The notes beneath the pieces were generated by a model. The model had not been told where the DNA came from. It worked only from the letters and a program-made list of their open reading frames with translations, and made no database searches. From Chionis minor (Eukaryota > Chordata > Aves > Charadriiformes > Chionididae), in NCBI GenBank assembly GCA_013398295.1, contig VZSF01012080.1, positions 62,001 to 126,000 on the forward strand: 64,000 bases of DNA, given 5' to 3'. Positions 24,616 to 37,400 of the stretch are shown piece by piece; within the stretch, counting starts at the first letter, position 1, and each line of letters begins with the position of its first letter. Position numbers and translations under genes: made by a program.

Positions 24616-26299
24616 TTCTATGAACCTCTTCTTGTAAGAATTCATGCCACAAAAATCGTCCACGGTATTCCTTCCACACTAAGATTCTCTAGTCTCTTCT
24701 TCAATCTATTAATACTTGCCTGTATCTATGTAAATGCTTTACACAGACTAAGATTGCATTCTTATTCTTTTCATGGCAGCATCCCATTGATGACCTAAAT
24801 ATATGATGTGGTACACAAGAACACGGATTTTTTTCCTACTTATTGAACATCTCAAGGTCCCAGCCTGCAGTCAATACTCTTGTTGTTCCTCTGTAAGTGT
24901 TATAGTGCTCAATGTTATGCCACTTGTGTTATTGTAATTCTTCAGGCTATTCAGTTATTCCTAGCTGATATTGTCTCCTTGCTTTGGTAAAGCTTCTCAC
25001 ATTTGTGCCTGCAGGTATCTTCAGACCATTTCTACTTTTCCTGGTGTGAAGATTTTAAACTGAAAATACATTTCCCAAAGAGTAAGTTTTTTAAAGATAT
25101 CCATTAGGAACCTTCCCCACTAGTTTCTTTTCAGGTGCAACCCCTTATTGTATCATATAGCCACTTTCTCAATCTGAAACTCGCACAGGAATTGAGTTTA
25201 ATCCATCACTTCACATTTGACATTATACAAGATGCTTTATGGATGACCAAATTGTATCTGCTAAACTTAGCTTGGTCAAAACCAGAAGAAACAGTAGAAG
25301 AGGAGAATCTGACATAATGTCTCTGGTATATTAGATTTGTACCATTTACTTCCATATTATTTAAGACATGAGGTTGAATTTATACATTCAAGCTAATCCA
25401 ATAAGATCCAAACAGCAAAGAAATCTGGTATAAAACCCATTAATGCTCTGTCCTATTTCAATATGAATGCATCCTTTATCTTATATTTAACACTGGATTG
25501 AAAAACACCTTAAAGCATTAATCTTCTCCGTTTTGAAAGAAAAAAAAAATCCATTTTCATTCATTCAGCCTTTTAAAATAGTTCATTGTATTAGTTTGGT
25601 TACCCCTTGCTGCCTTCTTCCTTTTAATATCTTCTTAATGTTCTGTAATTGACCAAAGGAAGCATTAAAGTCAGTCATTTCTCTGACTGAATTAATTTAT
25701 GCAGATAACACAGTTCAATTTCTTTCCTGTGCTATCATTATTGTCAGTAGTAATATATGCCAACAAAATGTGTATGATTTATTTTCTTATTTTTACTTCA
25801 GTAGGCAGAAAAGACATACTGAATATTCAGAATTTAACCTTTTGTGTAATACATTGCAGCTTAGTCCATCAATGAACAAGATGAAACACATATACATGAA
25901 CTTAATCATTGTTAGTGCTATTTTTGCCAACTTGTAAACTTATTCACTTAACTTGGTGAAAACACTTGTTGATTCTTACAGTGAGAGTCCACTCTTTCCA
26001 CCAAGAGCAAACCTACAATCAAAAACAAATGCAAGAGAAATTATGAAGTTCTATGCTGGTATGTCTGAGATGCAGGCAAACAGAAAAATCCAAATATAAA
26101 GAATCTTAATCACAATAAGCTCTCCATCTTACTTAGTGAGAGGTTAAATATACTTAGTATGCCCAAAGTACTTCATCAGTTTTCTCTGGAAAAAATCCAC
26201 ATCACCTGCATCTTTACGTATCCATAAAATCTATCAGCCCTGTAAACAGAACTCAGGCAAAACAGTCTACAGTTGCCTTCTGGCCTCAACTGATTCTCC
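24616..26299. other. AT-rich DNA, nothing recognised
   Basis: No gene, RNA gene or repeat family recognised. Frames are at most about 61 codons. Confidence 0.6.
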
Positions 26300-26918
26300 T
26301 TTGCCAGAAGGCCAATGGCATCTTGGCCTGTATTAAGAACAGCGTGGCCAGCAGGAGCAGGGAAGTGATTATGCCCCTGTACTCAGCACTGGTGAGGCCA
26401 CAGCTTGAGTACTGTGTTCAGTTTTGGGCACCGCAGTATAGGAGAGACATTGAGGTGCTGGAGTGTGTCCAGAGAAAGGCAACGAAGCTGGTGAGGGGTC
26501 TGGAGAACAAGCCTTATGAGGAGCGGCTGAGAGAATTGGGATCGTTTAGCCTGGAGAAGAGAAGGTTGAGGGGAGACCTTATCACTCTCTACAACTACCT
26601 GAAAGGAGGTTATAGCAAGGTGGGGATCAGTCTCTTCTTCCAAGTAACAAGTGATAGGACAAGAGGAAATGGCCTCAAGTTGTGCCAGGGGAGGTTTATA
26701 TTGGATATTAGGAAAAACTTCTTTACCGAGAGGGTTATCAAGCATTGGAACAGGCTGCCCAGGGAGGTGGTGGAATCACCATCCCTGGAGGTATTTAAAA
26801 GACAGGTAGACATGGTGCTGAGGGACATGGTTTAGGGGTGGTTTTGGCATAGGTTTATGGTTGGACTCGATGATCTTGAAGGTCTCTTCCAACCCAAGCG
26901 ATTCTATGATTCTATGAT
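26300..26918 (+). mobile_element. CR1 LINE 3' end with intact ORF2 C-terminal reading frame
   Basis: An open frame (about 26323-26835, 170 codons) encodes the C-terminal end of CR1 ORF2, downstream of the reverse-transcriptase fingers and palm. Landmarks in order are [20 protein letters not shown] ([16 protein letters not shown]), [72 protein letters not shown] and [12 protein letters not shown]. The 3' UTR follows and ends in the avian CR1 octamer repeat (attctatgattctatgat, 26901-26918). The element is 5'-truncated inside ORF2, as is usual for CR1, so the frame is not a functional protein. Its clean frame makes it the youngest-looking CR1 in the window. Confidence 0.97.
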
Positions 26919-27734
26919 CTGGTTAGAGTGAAAGCACAGGATAGCTTTTAGTCTACTATCTTTGATGCTCAGCACAAACTAAAGAATTTCATAAGTATGG
27001 TTTTATAGACCTGACAATGTACAGGCACTTACTGTTACTTACAGAATTTTTTTTTCCCCCTCCAAATTAAGCTACTGCAGCTCTAGCTTCTCTGAATCCG
27101 CACTTCTTTCACTTCCTCTGACTGTCGTCCCACAGGCCGTATACCTAGTTGAGCAACAGAATCCATAAATAACAGTCTTGAAGACTGCAGCTGACTAAAG
27201 TTCAATACAATCCTTCAGCTGTATTTCCTGCACTTGACAAAAACTATACTCTTCATAATGCATGTTATGTACAATATGAATGTAATTTCCCAGAAAGTCC
27301 TTTTACTTCCTTTCGTTCTACTCTTTTCATTTGTTCTTGGATGCTGCCAACATGAATGGCTTTATATTTCAAAATTGTTTCATTCTATACTTGATCCTTC
27401 ACAGAACTTTCATGTATGTTACTCTGTAGTCTTTCAGTTTTATAAAATGCTATCTGTAAGTGTATGTGACAGCTTGCACCAGAGTAAAAAAATCAGTACT
27501 TGCACTAAGCTATTCAGTAAAACTACTGCCAGTGCCCAGCTTTGCAGAATCCAGCTTGATATGGCTCACCATAATATTCTAGATTCTTTCTTCTTGTCAG
27601 CTTTTGACCAAAGACTCCACCCCAAAATTAATACTCGTACTTTTGACCTTTTCAATTAGTCTGTGACACTTTAATAGACTACATTCTTCTCTCTCCCTGA
27701 GATTTATTTTTGAAAACCATTCAGAAACCTCTAT
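26919..27734. other. AT-rich DNA; no supported gene
   Basis: Contains a 141-codon frame (27234-27659, plus) that opens at TTG, not ATG. It is rich in Phe, Leu, Ser, Cys and His with no recognisable domain. I judge it chance. No promoter or splice context was identified. Confidence 0.5.
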
Positions 27735-27800
27735 CAGATAGTCTGACAAATCCTGTTCTTTGCAAACTCATGTTGGCAACTGATGATCTCATTCCCAACT
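27735..27800 (-). mobile_element. Possible ancient CR1-type LINE remnant
   Basis: The minus strand of 27741-27772 reads HEFAKNRICQT, resembling the CR1/L3 motif HGFxKGRSCxTNLI that precedes the YLDFSKAF segment of the reverse transcriptase. Only a few dozen bases support this, and the flanks do not extend the match clearly. Confidence 0.35.
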
Positions 27801-28056
27801 CTTTTCCAAACAGCTGGTCCTTATAGCACTGTGGATTGTAAGCGTTCTCTCATGTTGAAGTTCTCAGACCATAATTATAAAGAAAAACCTATTGCTTTTT
27901 ACCACTTTTTTTTCGAAATTAGATCTTCCAGTATGTTACAGATATCTTTTTAAAAACAAAATTGCTATACGGTACATTTAATTAAAACGTTCAGTAACAA
28001 AACTGTATACTAAAAATGTTGCATATGTATTAAAGCTAAAAACTATAACATATTCA
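27801..28056. other. AT-rich DNA, nothing recognised
   Basis: Short AT-rich stretch between the possible CR1 remnant and the GC-rich patch; no feature seen. Confidence 0.6.
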
Positions 28057-28500
28057 TTAGAACTTAAATGTCGGGGAGTAGCACTTCTCCATGTGGGAAG
28101 ATGAGGTGGAAGCCCTGGGTGATCCCAACTCAGACAGTGTCCTCACCAGCCAGGATGCAATAGTACAGTATCCAAATGTTGGCAGAGCAAGGTGCAGGTA
28201 ACAGACTGCATTGACAAGTCCAGAGAAATCAAAGCAATGAACTGGGTCAAGAGCTGGTCCAGTGAGTCTATTCAGGAGATGGGGCCAGAAGCACAACTGG
28301 AAGCAAGACTACAACATAGGTCCAAGGTTCATCCAGGAGCTGGAACCAGAGACAAACTTGAGAGAGGTACATGTTCATGCACCGCTCTGACAAGGAGGTG
28401 GAGCCTGGCCTGACCTGAAATGGGATCCTGGACCCACAGGCAGAGGATGAAAGGTGGGCCCAGGGATGGCTATCCAGGACAGTTAAGGTCTCATGGTGCA
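28057..28500. other. GC-rich, purine-rich patch; possible degenerate repeat
   Basis: About 440 bp much richer in G and C than its flanks, with recurring short words on the plus strand (ccagga, caggag, tccaagg, agctgg). Stop-poor on both strands (frames of 73 to 79 codons at 28192-28413, 28057-28296 and 28268-28501), as expected from base composition. It looks like a degenerate repeat or retroelement relic, but I cannot name a family. Confidence 0.35.
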
Positions 28501-31500
28501 TTCAAGGTTCTGACATTTAACTAAGAAACTTTTTCAAGTTTCTATATTTTTCTTGGCATTGTAGCCTAAATGGTCGAGTTATGGTCTGTGGTTTAGTTAA
28601 GTATCAGATTTTCATTAAGGAAAAGATTAAATATAATAAATCTTGGACCTCAGAATCAAATTTTGAAAATATAAATATAAAAAGAAATTTTAAAAATAGG
28701 TGTACAAGTACATGAGTTTCTCTTGATCTCATTCGCCAATCTTTCCACCTAGCTAGTTTTTGTATCACCCTCCAAAACATCCTCTGCTAATGAAGTTCTC
28801 AGCCAATAAACAGAACATAATGTCATTAATTCATGCCATTATCCAGTTGAGCATTTGTAATCCTACTTCAATTGTCTCTACAACTTGAACATGTTTTTTC
28901 TCTGCTAGAAATCTCCTGTTTCATTTTATGATTATAGTTTCTCTTTTAGTTAATTTCTTTAAACTCATCGAAGAATTATCCAAAGTTTTATTCAAATTAT
29001 ACAACAACCACTCTGACTGCATTTTTGCGCTCTTAGATTTTCATTTTTTAAAATGCATCTATCTTACCAATCTTGCACCACTCAGGACTTTGCAGTCTAT
29101 AAAGCTCTTCTAAGGGGAAAAGTGGTTGGGGTTTTTTGTTTGTTTTTTTTGTTTTTTCACCAGGAAAAATCACAGACATCCTTTTGTATAAAAGAAATAA
29201 TTTACCAGAGTTCTAAAAATTAGCATTTTGAAAATATCTACAAGTGGCATTTAATTAACTTCTGTGACTGTGGTTTTATTTTTAGGTCTGTTCATCTATA
29301 TTTTTTTCCCCTGATATGTATCTGAATAAAATTTTCTGAATGGAAGCAGTGTAGAAATTAGTTTTATTGCCAACTCTACAAATTGCTCTAGATATCCAGA
29401 GGCAAGGATTAGACCACCAAGTAGTTGTGTGTGTTTGTCTCTACACAGCTGCCGAGCCACATGGTGTCATCTTTTCTAGATATGTGTAGAAGTGAGTGAG
29501 GCATAGAGACAGTATTTCTTCTAAAGAGATGGTCTAATATTAAGTGTATAGTGTTCATCTACTTCACTGTCTAAACACTGGATAAACTAGGGATACTTCT
29601 ATATTCATGTACACAAAGGTATACTTGCTCTATACTTCGGAAGGGGGAAAATTTTTGAGCATAGTACCTGAAGAATGAGGCAGAGACTGTTTTAGAGATA
29701 GGCATAATTTAATTACTTTCCATTGGTGTTGCATTACTTGCAAGATCACTGATTTGACCTGGTTTGTCATGCATTCAAGAAAGGGAGAATGAAGCAGCAC
29801 ATCTGACGTACTCATACAACCACCACAGTTCTGTGACCAACTAGTAGTCTTTCTCTCGCTATCTAACACCTATTCTCAACCTTGAGTCACATTGTTCCAA
29901 GAATACCTTGACTCATTAATTTAAATGAATGAGCATTTTCTTTTCAGTTGTCTTTGATATTAGAGTTCAAGAGCTGCCATATGGCACCCTTATCAAAACA
30001 GAAAGGAAAAGGGAAGGACAAATAAACTAAATTAAAAAATGGTATTATTTAGTCATTAATACTGTATCATTGTATGAGTCGGTTACAGCTCAGCCAGAAA
30101 CAATTATTTCTAGTATTAACATTCATTAAAATGGGACTAATTCTCCTGCTTTTAATGGAGCTATGGCATCTTCCTTAGGAAACTGTCATTTTTTCATAAA
30201 AACAGATTGTAAAATAATATACTTCTACATGGCTGTTAGTAGCACAGGCTTGATCAAAATGATAAAAATTTTCATTTTCCTCCACATCTAATAACACACA
30301 CAGTCTCAACTCTCCACCTGCACATTAACTTATCAATATAAATACATGATTAACAGAAATCAATATTTGAAATTATAAATCAACTCAATGTGACAAGATC
30401 CTGTGATGTAAGCAGAGCTGAATCTAAAATTCTTCTAGGGAAGATGTAGATACATGTCTACAAAACAAACTACATGTACAATATGAGACTGGGAGTGTAC
30501 TGAAGATAGCCATGGTCTGTATAGTTTCCAAAACCTTCTTGGATGCATCCTGCTACATGTATAATTTTGAAGCTCATAAAAAAGGGGAGGAGAAATAACC
30601 TCCTAACAGAAATAAGACCATGATTTCTACTTCCATGGGCAAATGACATTACGATACCAATGCCAGCACTGATGTGGCATATCTTTCAAGGAACTGGTGA
30701 AAATATATACACATATTTCCTTTGGGCTTTACAAAGTCAGTAGAGGGATCTGTGCAGCCACAGTGCAGTTATATGACCAAAAAAAGGAGACTCACGGTGT
30801 AAGTCCATCAAAATGCCAAGCCCTTGAATTCTGTCCAAAGCCAATCCATATACTTGGCACAAATGCAGTCTTTGACAAGCCTTCCTAACATTCATGCTCT
30901 ATGGCCTTAGCTCTGTAAAACACAGAACCCACCAGTACAAAGATGATGAGGATTTTTTCTTTGTACAATTGTGTAGAAGAATAAAAAAGGAAACATTTTG
31001 ATGTATTAAACTGTTAGCTTGACTTCTGCATCACCGTTAGTGGCATGAGCACTCATCTCCAGCAGGGTAATGGGTTCTACTACTTGAATGGATTCTACTG
31101 AAACAAAAAGTTGTAAATCTTTTGCTATAATATGTGTTATTGTATACATTTCAAGATCCTTGACTCCTCCCTAAAGATTGCAAGCTGAATGATGAAACAC
31201 AGTTCAGGTAGGCAATGCATCACAGAAGACATCAAAGCAGAATAATGAACAGAGCCATTAAATACTGTATTATTGGAATGCAGCTTGGCTAACACTCATT
31301 TTGTATTCTGTATTGAACTACAGAAGTGCAAGTATTACAATATACAAATTGCTCTGAATAGCCCTTCTGTGTAAATTCAATCCATTAACACTGCCTGTAA
31401 GAGGGTTTATTATATGCAATTTCTTTTAAAATACTAATTTCAAAGCATCTATTAGACTCTTGTTAAGCTTTGTCTATATTCTGTTGATAGCCTTCCCTCG

Positions 31501-32051
31501 TAACTAACTATAAGGGTTATTTCCTTTACCATTTTCATGTTTTTGTAATTTAATTCAAAGCATAGTCACAAGGGATACTAGAAATGCAGCATAGCTCAGT
31601 TCTTGATCTTTCCTGAATATTTCCCAGAACTTCAGAGCCAGAAAAAAAATCTAAATTCTGCAATGATTTCAAAAAAATTAGAGAAAACATTTCTACCCAA
31701 GAGTATAAACAAGCAAAATCTATTCATTCTTTTCTTAATTGTTTTTGCAAGCTTTTTAATCCATTGTTAGCTTCAGACACTCAGAAACTGGGAGAATTAT
31801 ACTTTTCCCTTTTTCACCTCTTTCCTTCTTTTTCCCACCCCCAACAAAAAAGGAAAAGGCTGGTAGCTCATGCCACAAACTTAGTCTTTAAACCTATTAA
31901 CAATGGGAACACAAACTTTTTCCAGCTTCACAAATAATGAAACTACCTTCACCCACTGAATAGTACCACCATAGGTTGAAAGTTTGAACATTCTCTAGGT
32001 CACTTGTTTCAGTTTTTTACCTATTAGTTCACACTGTTTACATTGATAATT
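28501..32051. other. AT-rich DNA, nothing recognised
   Basis: No recognised genes or interspersed repeats. 29123-29160 is a G/T-rich low-complexity tract. 31801-31855 is pyrimidine-rich. Confidence 0.6.
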
Positions 32052-32098
32052 CCCCACAAGTCCCCACCCCCACTCTCCACCCTCACGCCCCCGCCCCG
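32052..32098 (-). other. C-rich run; G-quadruplex-capable on the minus strand
   Basis: The plus strand contains several separated runs of three to five C within about 47 bp, ending cgcccccgccccg. The minus strand therefore carries at least four G-runs with short loops, the pattern required for an intramolecular G-quadruplex. No gene start is recognisable beside it. Confidence 0.6.
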
Positions 32099-34434
32099 TA
32101 AATACTAGTTGGGGTTTTTTTTTTCCTCATTTCCTCATGGGCTTACAGAGATTTCACAAAAATACATTTCCAGTACTTAGTGTTCTCAAGATTTCAGATA
32201 CCACTTGGACATTGTTCTTCTAGCCTGCCCGTTTTTTAAAATATGTGTATTATGGATGAAGAGTCTCACAAACCTGAAATCTCCCAATTGCAATTTTCCC
32301 CAAAACAAGCAATTTGGTATTTTTGGAGCTTTGTTAGGAACATTCTTGTTTCTTGCACCTGTTACAAGCAGCTTTTGAGAAAAAAATTAAAACAATTTCA
32401 TCTACATTTACTCAGATTTGGTGTGGTGGTATCAATCACCTTGTCACAAGGAAGGCTAGTGCAGAACACAGATGGATATTCCTCTTTAAAACTGTCATTT
32501 GCTCCACCCAGTAACATCGTGAAAGATAATTAATTTGTGATCGTAAAGTCTTTGATAACAAAAGGTACGATTGGGAAAAAAAAAAGGGCAAGAGACAAAC
32601 CAGAAGGCTGTGCTCTTTCTTTACAGAATGGGAAGGGGGAACCTGCTGTATCAGCAGCATCATTAAGCACAGGAGGCTTCATGGGAAAAACCCTCCTCTT
32701 CCTGTTCTTCCTTCTTCTTGTTCTTGTAGAGGTTGTCACTGTCCTTTATCCCTTCTTATTATCGCCATTTATGTTTTCTCTAAGTCATATTTTACATATA
32801 CTGGATACATGTTTTGTTCTCCTTGCTGTGTCCAAAAACCAGTTGTACCCAGTTCTCAAGGCTCTATTCCTTTAGTAAATGGTAACCGAGCATTTTGCAG
32901 TCTCTTGCTTTTACTCTTGGGGGCCTTTGGTACCATCCTGGGATGGTACTCAGTATGATTATGAAAGGGTATACCCTCAACCTCTTTCTGCATTGCACTT
33001 CTACTTCAAACTTAATTAATGGATTTGTAGGTTCGCTCTTCTTCCTGTTCCCAAGACAATTATCTTGCTCCTTTTTGAGTTAGGAAAAATGAAGCAACAG
33101 AAGTTGTGGAAGTGAAAAGAAGGATAACTCTAGGAAGCCCAAGTAAAAGCCTGTTGAAATGAGCTAAAAAAGCAAAATTCAGTTGCTTGTGTGTCTAATA
33201 AGAGGAGAGCAAAAGCAGCATTCTGGGAGTCAACTACACCGAGCTGGTTTTAGAGATGAAACCTAGTTCCTGTACAGTTGAGCTGCAAATGAGATGATTG
33301 AAGTTCTATGACCAATAGAGTTCTTGCCTTAATGAACTCTAATCATGTACAAGAGACATGAACTTGCCAGTAAGCTTCACTGAACATCTTTAATTTTTTG
33401 GAAAGGGTTTTCATGAAACAATATTTCAAAATTTATTTTAAAAAAGTTCAAAACCCACCATATTTCAAAATCTTACCTAAAATCTCACACACTTTAAACA
33501 TTCAAATGAAACTGTACTGAAAGAGCTTCTTTTTTTAAGAGGAAGTCAAGTTTTAACATGTTTAACAGAAGAAATTATTATTATAATGTAAATTGCAAAT
33601 AATCAGAAATGAAATCTTCTTAAGCTTCTAAAATGCTACTTTTGAATCACAGAAATTTGACTATAATTATAACATTAATTTTCTGTTGAAAACTAGACTA
33701 CCTCCAAAACTAAAAGCACCTACATACTACAAACACCAAACTACTTCAAGTTTTTCAGCAAAAGTCTTGAGCTAGCTTGTGGCTTTATCAACCTCATACA
33801 GAAAACTGTAACAGAGCCTATATCACATTTATTTAGGTTGTATATCTCCACAGGAGGAATGTTACCCTCTATTCAATGGTTTTGCTTTCTTCTCTACCTC
33901 AGTCTCCCAATAACTGAGGTAATGGATTATAATTTAGTCACAGTGGGTGTTAAAACAGAAGAAAAGTTTCCCTATAGCTTTGTTTCACTGCACAATTGCA
34001 GTAAATGTTCTCCTATTCTAACAGAGAGCTTTGTCATAAACCCACTTAATTGACACAGAGAAAATGGTTTTTTTCAGTTTTTCACATTTCTTATAACACT
34101 GAGGTCATTCATCACTGCTAAGATTACTAAATTTAGCTATGTGTCACAATGTTTGTGATACTCTATAAATAAAAACACAGGAAGTAAGATGTCTAGATAC
34201 TCCCTTTTTAATACACAGTTCAGTCTGTAGGTTGCCTAAGAGGTGAAGAGTGCATTGCAATGGATTCTTCTCCCAGATGTTCTCAGATGACTCCCAGAAT
34301 TCCCAGATGTCTAAGGAAAAAAAATCTGAATGAGGACAATTTGAGAGAATATCTAAGCACAGAAATACACACTGGAAGAGATTACAAGGAGCTATTTGGC
34401 CCTTTAACACTGTTTACAAACAGAGTTTTTTATT
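32099..34434. other. AT-rich DNA, nothing recognised
   Basis: Chance frames only; the largest is 32537-32875, 112 codons, with a Leu/Phe-rich C-terminal half read from a pyrimidine-rich tract. A T-run lies at about 32114-32123. No repeat family recognised. Confidence 0.55.
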
Positions 34435-34470
34435 AAGTTATTTATTAACTTATAAGTTAATAAATAAGTT
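34435..34470. repeat. AT-rich inverted repeat (30-bp perfect palindrome)
   Basis: 34438-34467 is a perfect palindrome centred on aacttataagtt with arms ttatttatt / aataaataa. Two further bases pair on each side after one mismatch (34437/34468). There is no spacer, so it could extrude as a cruciform or form a hairpin in RNA. Confidence 0.9.
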
Positions 34471-37400
34471 GAATTCTTCTTGCAAGCTGGTGAGAAAATT
34501 CCACTCACACTACAAACAAAAATCTTCACCATACTTAAAAAAAAAAAAGGAATTTTATTCAAAGTTACTGGAACAAATGTATATGATATCTGAAATCTTA
34601 AGATTCTTCATGGACCTTGATTTTTTTTTCCAGTTCCTTGTCATTTTCAATCATGCCAAATTATACCCAAGAAGTGTGTAAGATTTTAGTGTTGCTGAAT
34701 GAAGTTTGTTTTCCAGCAGCTGAATAAGTCCCTTTACAATGGTCACTAAGTCAACACTTTTTTGCCTATTGATGAAAATTTTTCTGTAATTTTTTTTTTT
34801 TCTGAGCAAGTACACAGTCATCACAGAATAGGTGGCAAAGTAAACTTCAGTTACATGACAACAGTAAATTCAGAAATTCAGTCAAGTTTCAGATTAGCTG
34901 AATTTCGACTACTGTACAACATCACAAGATACAGACCAATTATGATATTTTAAAAACAAAATTACAATATCACCTTCAGTAACACACTGTTGCACTCTCC
35001 CTCTGGTAACTACAAAAAGATATAGTATGTAAAAGTATTATTTCATTTGAAGCACACAGTTTTACCTTATCTTTGTCATTTAAATGTCTGCCTTAGTACA
35101 AATATATAAAATATATAGAAATATGGAGGTAGATATGGCCCATATAGCAATACAGATAATTTGTATAATGGAACCTGTGTTTGATTCACATCTACTGGCC
35201 TCAGAAATATTTGCAATAGGCATCTAATTTTTCAGTGTTCTCGCTTGTAAATTTTAATGCTGCAACTTCATGACGAATGTTACATTTTAAAAATCGTTTT
35301 TGTTTTGTATTCATTTGTAAAGATTAGTACCTGGAATCTGCTATTTGCCAGAGGCAACTAAGAAGGCAATGTAAACTGAAACTATTCCCAGTCTGTTTAG
35401 ACAAAGCACATCTCTCTCCTCTGAAGTGGTCTGGTTCTCATTGTAACAGGAAACAATAGCATTAGTCATGTCCCATTGTTACATATCAAGTTACGCCCTT
35501 GAGGTATAATGAAACACACACTAAAATTAATATCCTGTAAGGTGTCATTTTAATGGAATGAATAAATAAATACAAAAACTTAATAAGAAAACCTCATTCC
35601 TATTCATCTGATCCTGCTTCTCTTCCAAACAACCTCTAAACTTTTTGTGATTTTAAGACTATACTGAAAATGAAGTAACTACAGAAAAGAACTTCAAAGA
35701 TCTGTGATCAGTCTTTTTGGCATAACTTATTATTATATATAATGGGGAAAAAACATCAGCTGCTTTCGAAATGTAAACTGTCAAAAACTCAAAGTTCTAT
35801 TCTTCAAAATACTTTTTAAGAAGAAAACAAATCAACAACATAACATTATCCAGAAAAGGGACTGAATTCTAGCAGTAGGACAGCAAGACAGTGATTCAGT
35901 TCCCATTCTTTTGAAACTTAAGCTAGGCAATACCAAGCAAAGTATTACTGAGAAGATATTTCACTGGGACTTAACCTTCTAAAAGTATGATTTAGTATAA
36001 TTTAGTTTGCGTATTGCACACCTTGCCTTAACTCTTTGACCCTACCTACACATCTCAATCCATTTTACTTTGATTACGCATTCCATCTATTTGTTGAATC
36101 CTCTGATGTCTTGCTTCTATTCCGATACTGAAAAAAATCACTAATATCTGATGTTTTAATCAAACATTTTCTTCCCTGTTTCCACCAGGTCTTTCTCTTA
36201 CTCCCTGTGTTCAGCTAGTCTTAAAACTCCCCTACTAGAAGTCTCATATGAAATCCCATTCTTCCATCTCTAACCCACTTGCTCACGCTCTTCTCCCAGG
36301 GTGTATGGGTGGTCTCATGATATCAAAGAGTTTAAGGTGAAATTAAATCTGTTCAGATGGGAAACGCGCATGAGAAAGCAAAAGGACTGATTAAATCTCT
36401 TTTTTTATATCACAACAGTCCCTCCCAATATTAATATTGTCAGATACAGAAAGACATACTACAAATTCAGTACACGCTAAAAAACTTCTTTGATGTATCA
36501 GTCACATCCTATACAACACATTTCCTTTCCCTCTGTTTCCATGTGACCAGGCCACCTTATGATAGTTATTAACAAGTAATATTTTTAGCAATCCTTTTTA
36601 TCTTCTATTCAGATTGCTCATAGCTCCACTCCAACTCCCAGCATGAGGTTGCTTCGCTTGCAAATAATCGAGCAGATTTGTGAAGCCAGGAATCCCTCTC
36701 TTTGCTCCAAGATAGCTTGAGGTAGACTGCAGCAAGAGCTACATCTCTTCTGAGCCTTATGTAAACACTTTGAGGGCCTGAAGCATTTAAAAAATGCATC
36801 CTTTAGATCCTTTTATAACACACCAAAATGGTAAGGCTACCAAGCTACTTGACACCCACATATTTTTATAGTATGATGCTGAAAGTGCAGCTGCCAGTTG
36901 ATTTGTGTTGAAGGACTGCAGTAGGCAGAAGGAATGAGACCTGGCATAGTACTGCCCTTTAACGTAGCTGCTAGACAAATTGCATCACCTTAGGTTTTGT
37001 CTGGGGGGAAACCTTGCTGTTAGACTGCAGAAGGTATCCCAGGGGTAGTGGAGCGTTCGAACAGTATAGGGACCAAAACAGACTGATCCAAATTGAAAAA
37101 GAAAATACACTGCAAATGTAAGACAGGAACAAGGAGAGGAAGTACTTTTTAGGCATTTGAAACCTGCCATTTTGCAGGCAGAACAAGGTACTGGTGAACT
37201 CCTTTCAGTGAGAATGTCAACAAATATTTACTTTTGTTAAAAAAAGGTATGCTCGTGGTATTATAGTCTTGGTATGGGCGAAGGAGAGCTGCAGTGGACA
37301 TTGATTGATATTTGGACCAATATTAAAAAAAACCCAAACACGCTAAACATGTTCACAGAAGCTACACTTTAAGGTTTGGAAATATAATGACAGAAGATCA

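Noticed and set aside
26383..26745. 120-codon minus-strand open frame
   Set aside because: It is antisense to the well-supported CR1 ORF2 C-terminus at 26323-26835.
27234..27659. 141-codon plus-strand open frame with hydrophobic segments
   Set aside because: It opens at TTG. The hydrophobic runs reflect T-rich codons in AT-rich DNA. No known family.
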